Below, one piece after another: positions 61,745 through 64,000 of a stretch of DNA of 64,000 nt. The stretch spans positions 1-64,000 of the forward strand of contig JAFMIU010000007.1 of NCBI GenBank assembly GCA_017853835.1. The letters are read 5' to 3'. Made by a program: the position numbers and the translations under genes. The first letter of the stretch is position 1. The number at the start of each line of letters is the position of its first letter. The notes beneath the pieces were generated by a model. It was not told where the DNA came from. It saw only the letters and a program-made list of their open reading frames with translations, and did not search any database. This DNA comes from Pirellulales bacterium (GTDB taxonomy: Bacteria > Planctomycetota > Planctomycetia > Pirellulales > UBA1268).

Positions 61745-61995
61745 TTGAACGAGAGACGGTGGCACGAAGGATCGAAGCGTGGCTGCGGCATGTCATCACG
61801 CTTGATGAACTCGTCGATTGGGCTGAGCGGGCCCTGATGGACGAAGAGTTTCCCGAAGGCGACGCCGTGTTGCCGGTTGTGGTGGCTCGTCTCGGAACGG
61901 CCGATATCCGCGAGTTTGGACTTACGTGGGACGATTGCGAGAACCTGCTCGCACAGCTGGGCTACACGGCGCACGTCGACATCTCGGCAGCGTAA
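61741..61995 (+). CDS. Small hypothetical protein, second of a coupled pair
   Basis: An 84-residue acidic helical protein, unrecognised by name. The pattern RRIEAWLRHVITLDELVDWAERALMD, then VVVARLGTADIREFGLTWDDCENLLAQLGY, is highly regular and suggests a four-helix fold. It is translated from an ATG inside the previous gene's stop. Its acidity complements its more basic partner, as expected for two proteins that bind one another. Function unknown. Confidence 0.75.
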   Translation: MIERETVARRIEAWLRHVITLDELVDWAERALMDEEFPEGDAVLPVVVARLGTADIREFGLTWDDCENLLAQLGYTAHVDISAA

Positions 61996-62076
61996 CTAGG
62001 TCCTTCTCGAATCAACGAGGACATCAGTTGGTGCCATGGTCGTCCACGTGTCGCAACCGTTCGCTTCTCTGCACGG

Positions 62077-64000
62077 TCACACCGGCGACCACGGGCATTC
62101 CCACCGCCACCGAGACTCGGCTGTCCAGCGGTGATAGGTGTCGCCCTCGCGCACGATCAGGGTGAGCCAGCCATGCGACACCAGATTCCTCACGCCGACA
62201 TGACGGTCGAGGACGGCCTGCACGCTCGCTCGTGGGGCTTCCACCACAACACACAGCCGAAGTGGCTCATGCCGCAGCTGCTCGCCGTCTGACACCGACT
62301 GCCAAGGGAGGCCGGTCATCAGATCACCACCGTTGCCAAGCAGCACACCCACCTGTCCCGTGACATTGTGGATCAGCTTGTTGCCACTGCCAAAAGCACG
62401 GTTGTCGACGGATGAGGCGTAATACTGCAGGTTGATCCAGCTCGTGACCACCATGGGAGCGGTGAGGATCAGCTCCAGCACCGACCCGTCAGGATCGCTT
62501 GCATGCTCGTAGCTGTGGAGAAACGTACGGCCGTCGAGTCGCATTCCGATGGTGCGCGACCGAGGAGCAATGATGAAGGCCGCATTGTTGGCCAATCCCC
62601 ACTCCGGCCGAACCTCCGACCAGTCGCGGCTTCGTCGGAGGACGTCGGCCTTGACGGCTGCCGAGTCGTCCGGCGACTCCGGGCCGGCAACGAGCAGCGG
62701 AGCCCGCTCCAGCCGCGTGGCCTGGCCAGCCTGCTCGAGCCAGCCGCGAACCGTCGCAAACTCCGCCGCATGGGTCCCGGGAACCGAGGCGGCCTCCGGA
62801 AACTCAATCTCATCGGTGGTGGTGACATGCACCGCCGCCATGAACCAGGTGTCGTCGGGGATCACGATGCCGCGAGAGGCAAGACCGGACCGCACCTTCG
62901 GGTCGTTCAGCAACGCCGCGGCGACCCGCGCGTTGGGCTCCCCGGAGTGCCCGCCGCACGCACCGCAATCGAGGCCAGCCCGATACGGATTGTTCACCAC
63001 GTGGGCACCATGACCGCAGAACACCACGATGCGGGCGAAGCCATGCCGAAGGCCAAGGTTTTTGAGCATCCCTGCGGCGAGATCGACCTGTCGCTCAAAT
63101 GACACGGCATCGGGGCCAGCCATCTCGACGACCGGAATGAGCGAACCCGATTTCCCGCCCGGCACGCCGTCGCCGGCTGACGACATCACAGGCTTCGTCA
63201 GACCCCAGGAATCGCCGATGAGCTTGGGCAGATAGCCCAGCCCGAGCGACTCCACGAATGAGAAACAGGACGTGGCCGAGGTTTGAAAAGCCTTCCACGC
63301 TTTGCGGGCTGCTCGGATTAGGCCCCGTTGTGAGATGGCCCGTCGAACACCAGCGGCATTCAGAGACACCGGCCGCTCGTGAACGCGAATGGCGGGCTTG
63401 AGCAGCACCGGACACTGGTCGCTGCCACGCTGGTCTCCAAACGGCACGTATTCCAAAGGCATGCCAAAAAAGCCTGCGAAGCCAAAGGTTTCCAGGGCCG
63501 GACTTGCCGACTCGAGATGCCGACGAAAAACCTCCGAGCGAACGTCGATACAAAACACCATCTGAAGGGTTTTCCGCGACGACGCGATCGTGCCAGTCGA
63601 GGTCGATCGCCCAGCCATCGCCTCGCACAGCCGCCGCCGGTAGGCGATCTCGGCGGCCACCTGAAACAGATACCGCGCGAGCACGCCGGAACTGGGGGCC
63701 GTTTCCGCGGCCGACTCCGACAACGGGCAGATGGCGTCGGCCTCGGCGATCACGTCAGGGCAGGTTTCAGCGAGTGCGGCGTCGTAGGCCAGCCGAATCG
63801 CCAACAGGCCAACGAGATGCTCATCGAGCGTGCCGCCATCAGCTGTTTCAGCCATCCAGAGGCGATACCGTAGGAACGAGGCCCAGCCCGCCATCGACAG
63901 CAGTTCACAGAGCATGAACTTCCGCCAGTGTTCCTCGGGGATTGCCAGTTGCAGTAGGAGGGACGCCACGGCCTGTTCGGGGTCGGCCGGCAGGCTTCCC
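62077..64000 (-). CDS. dabA: DabA-like (DUF2309/UPF0753) inorganic carbon transport protein, C-terminal part
   Basis: The gene runs off the right edge, leaving about 640 C-terminal residues; the frame stays open to base 64000. The zinc-site motifs of the beta-carbonic-anhydrase-like core are visible: MVFCIDVRSEVFRRHLE (Cys, Asp, Arg) and VVFCGHGAHVVNNPYRAGLDCGACGGHSGEPNARV (His and Cys). DabA works with the membrane protein DabB to take up CO2/bicarbonate. DabB is not in this window and would be expected beyond the right edge, upstream on this strand. Confidence 0.92.
   Translation of the reverse strand, partial: GSLPADPEQAVASLLLQLAIPEEHWRKFMLCELLSMAGWASFLRYRLWMAETADGGTLDEHLVGLLAIRLAYDAALAETCPDVIAEADAICPLSESAAETAPSSGVLARYLFQVAAEIAYRRRLCEAMAGRSTSTGTIASSRKTLQMVFCIDVRSEVFRRHLESASPALETFGFAGFFGMPLEYVPFGDQRGSDQCPVLLKPAIRVHERPVSLNAAGVRRAISQRGLIRAARKAWKAFQTSATSCFSFVESLGLGYLPKLIGDSWGLTKPVMSSAGDGVPGGKSGSLIPVVEMAGPDAVSFERQVDLAAGMLKNLGLRHGFARIVVFCGHGAHVVNNPYRAGLDCGACGGHSGEPNARVAAALLNDPKVRSGLASRGIVIPDDTWFMAAVHVTTTDEIEFPEAASVPGTHAAEFATVRGWLEQAGQATRLERAPLLVAGPESPDDSAAVKADVLRRSRDWSEVRPEWGLANNAAFIIAPRSRTIGMRLDGRTFLHSYEHASDPDGSVLELILTAPMVVTSWINLQYYASSVDNRAFGSGNKLIHNVTGQVGVLLGNGGDLMTGLPWQSVSDGEQLRHEPLRLCVVVEAPRASVQAVLDRHVGVRNLVSHGWLTLIVREGDTYHRWTAESRWRWECPWSPV

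Overview
This window most likely comes from a planctomycete of the Pirellulales type. That is an inference from a combination of traits: secreted proteins without a recognisable family, an XrtA-type polysaccharide deacetylase, GC-rich hairpin repeats between genes, small overlapping gene pairs of unknown function, and weak Shine-Dalgarno sequences. No rRNA or tRNA gene was seen to settle it. The sequence is GC-rich but mosaic. Some blocks look close to 75-80% GC per line and others about 45-50%.

Layout. The left end (1-2135) holds the 3' part of fusA with a hairpin terminator, a tandem 178-bp repeat and a small secreted protein. A minus-strand block follows (2223-5708): a DUF4926/DUF6883 pair, an NAD-dependent epimerase, a Gln-rich secreted protein and a Wza-like polysaccharide export lipoprotein. 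From 5950 to 53988 every gene lies on the plus strand. This roughly 48-kb exopolysaccharide (EPS) biosynthesis locus is headed by a NusG/RfaH-like antiterminator. It is followed by a phytase-like membrane-anchored protein (minus strand), one more glycosyltransferase and an AsnB-type amidotransferase (to 58745). The right end (58746-64000) has hairpin repeats on both sides of a nucleotidyltransferase/small-protein pair, a frameshifted Nramp-like transporter, another small gene pair, and the C-terminal part of a DabA-type (DUF2309) protein that runs off the window.

How the EPS locus should work. Chain initiation is covered by two lipid-carrier enzymes, a WecA/MraY-type transferase and a PglC/WcaJ-type transferase. 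Precursor sugars are made by a CapD/WbpM-type dehydratase, a DegT aminotransferase, a UDP-sugar 6-dehydrogenase, a UDP-glucuronate 4-epimerase-like protein, a GalU-like enzyme and a kinase-pyrophosphorylase fusion. About eleven glycosyltransferases extend the repeat unit. A Wzx-like flippase and a Wzy/O-antigen-ligase-like protein move and polymerise it. No Wzc/Wzz co-polymerase or tyrosine kinase was seen.

Decoration is unusually rich: an MBOAT/SGNH acylation pair, several left-handed beta-helix acyltransferases, two deacetylases, a formyltransferase, and a complete acyl carrier protein module (ACP, adenylating ligase, ketoreductase, NeuD-like transferase).

The most striking part is at 31874-34886. 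A fused E1 alpha-beta 2-oxoacid dehydrogenase overlaps a gene whose product has a lipoyl domain and an E1/E3-binding domain, followed by a hexapeptide sugar acyltransferase instead of the normal E2 catalytic domain. This architecture suggests that an acyl group made by oxidative decarboxylation is passed from lipoamide straight to a sugar, bypassing coenzyme A. I know of no characterised example.
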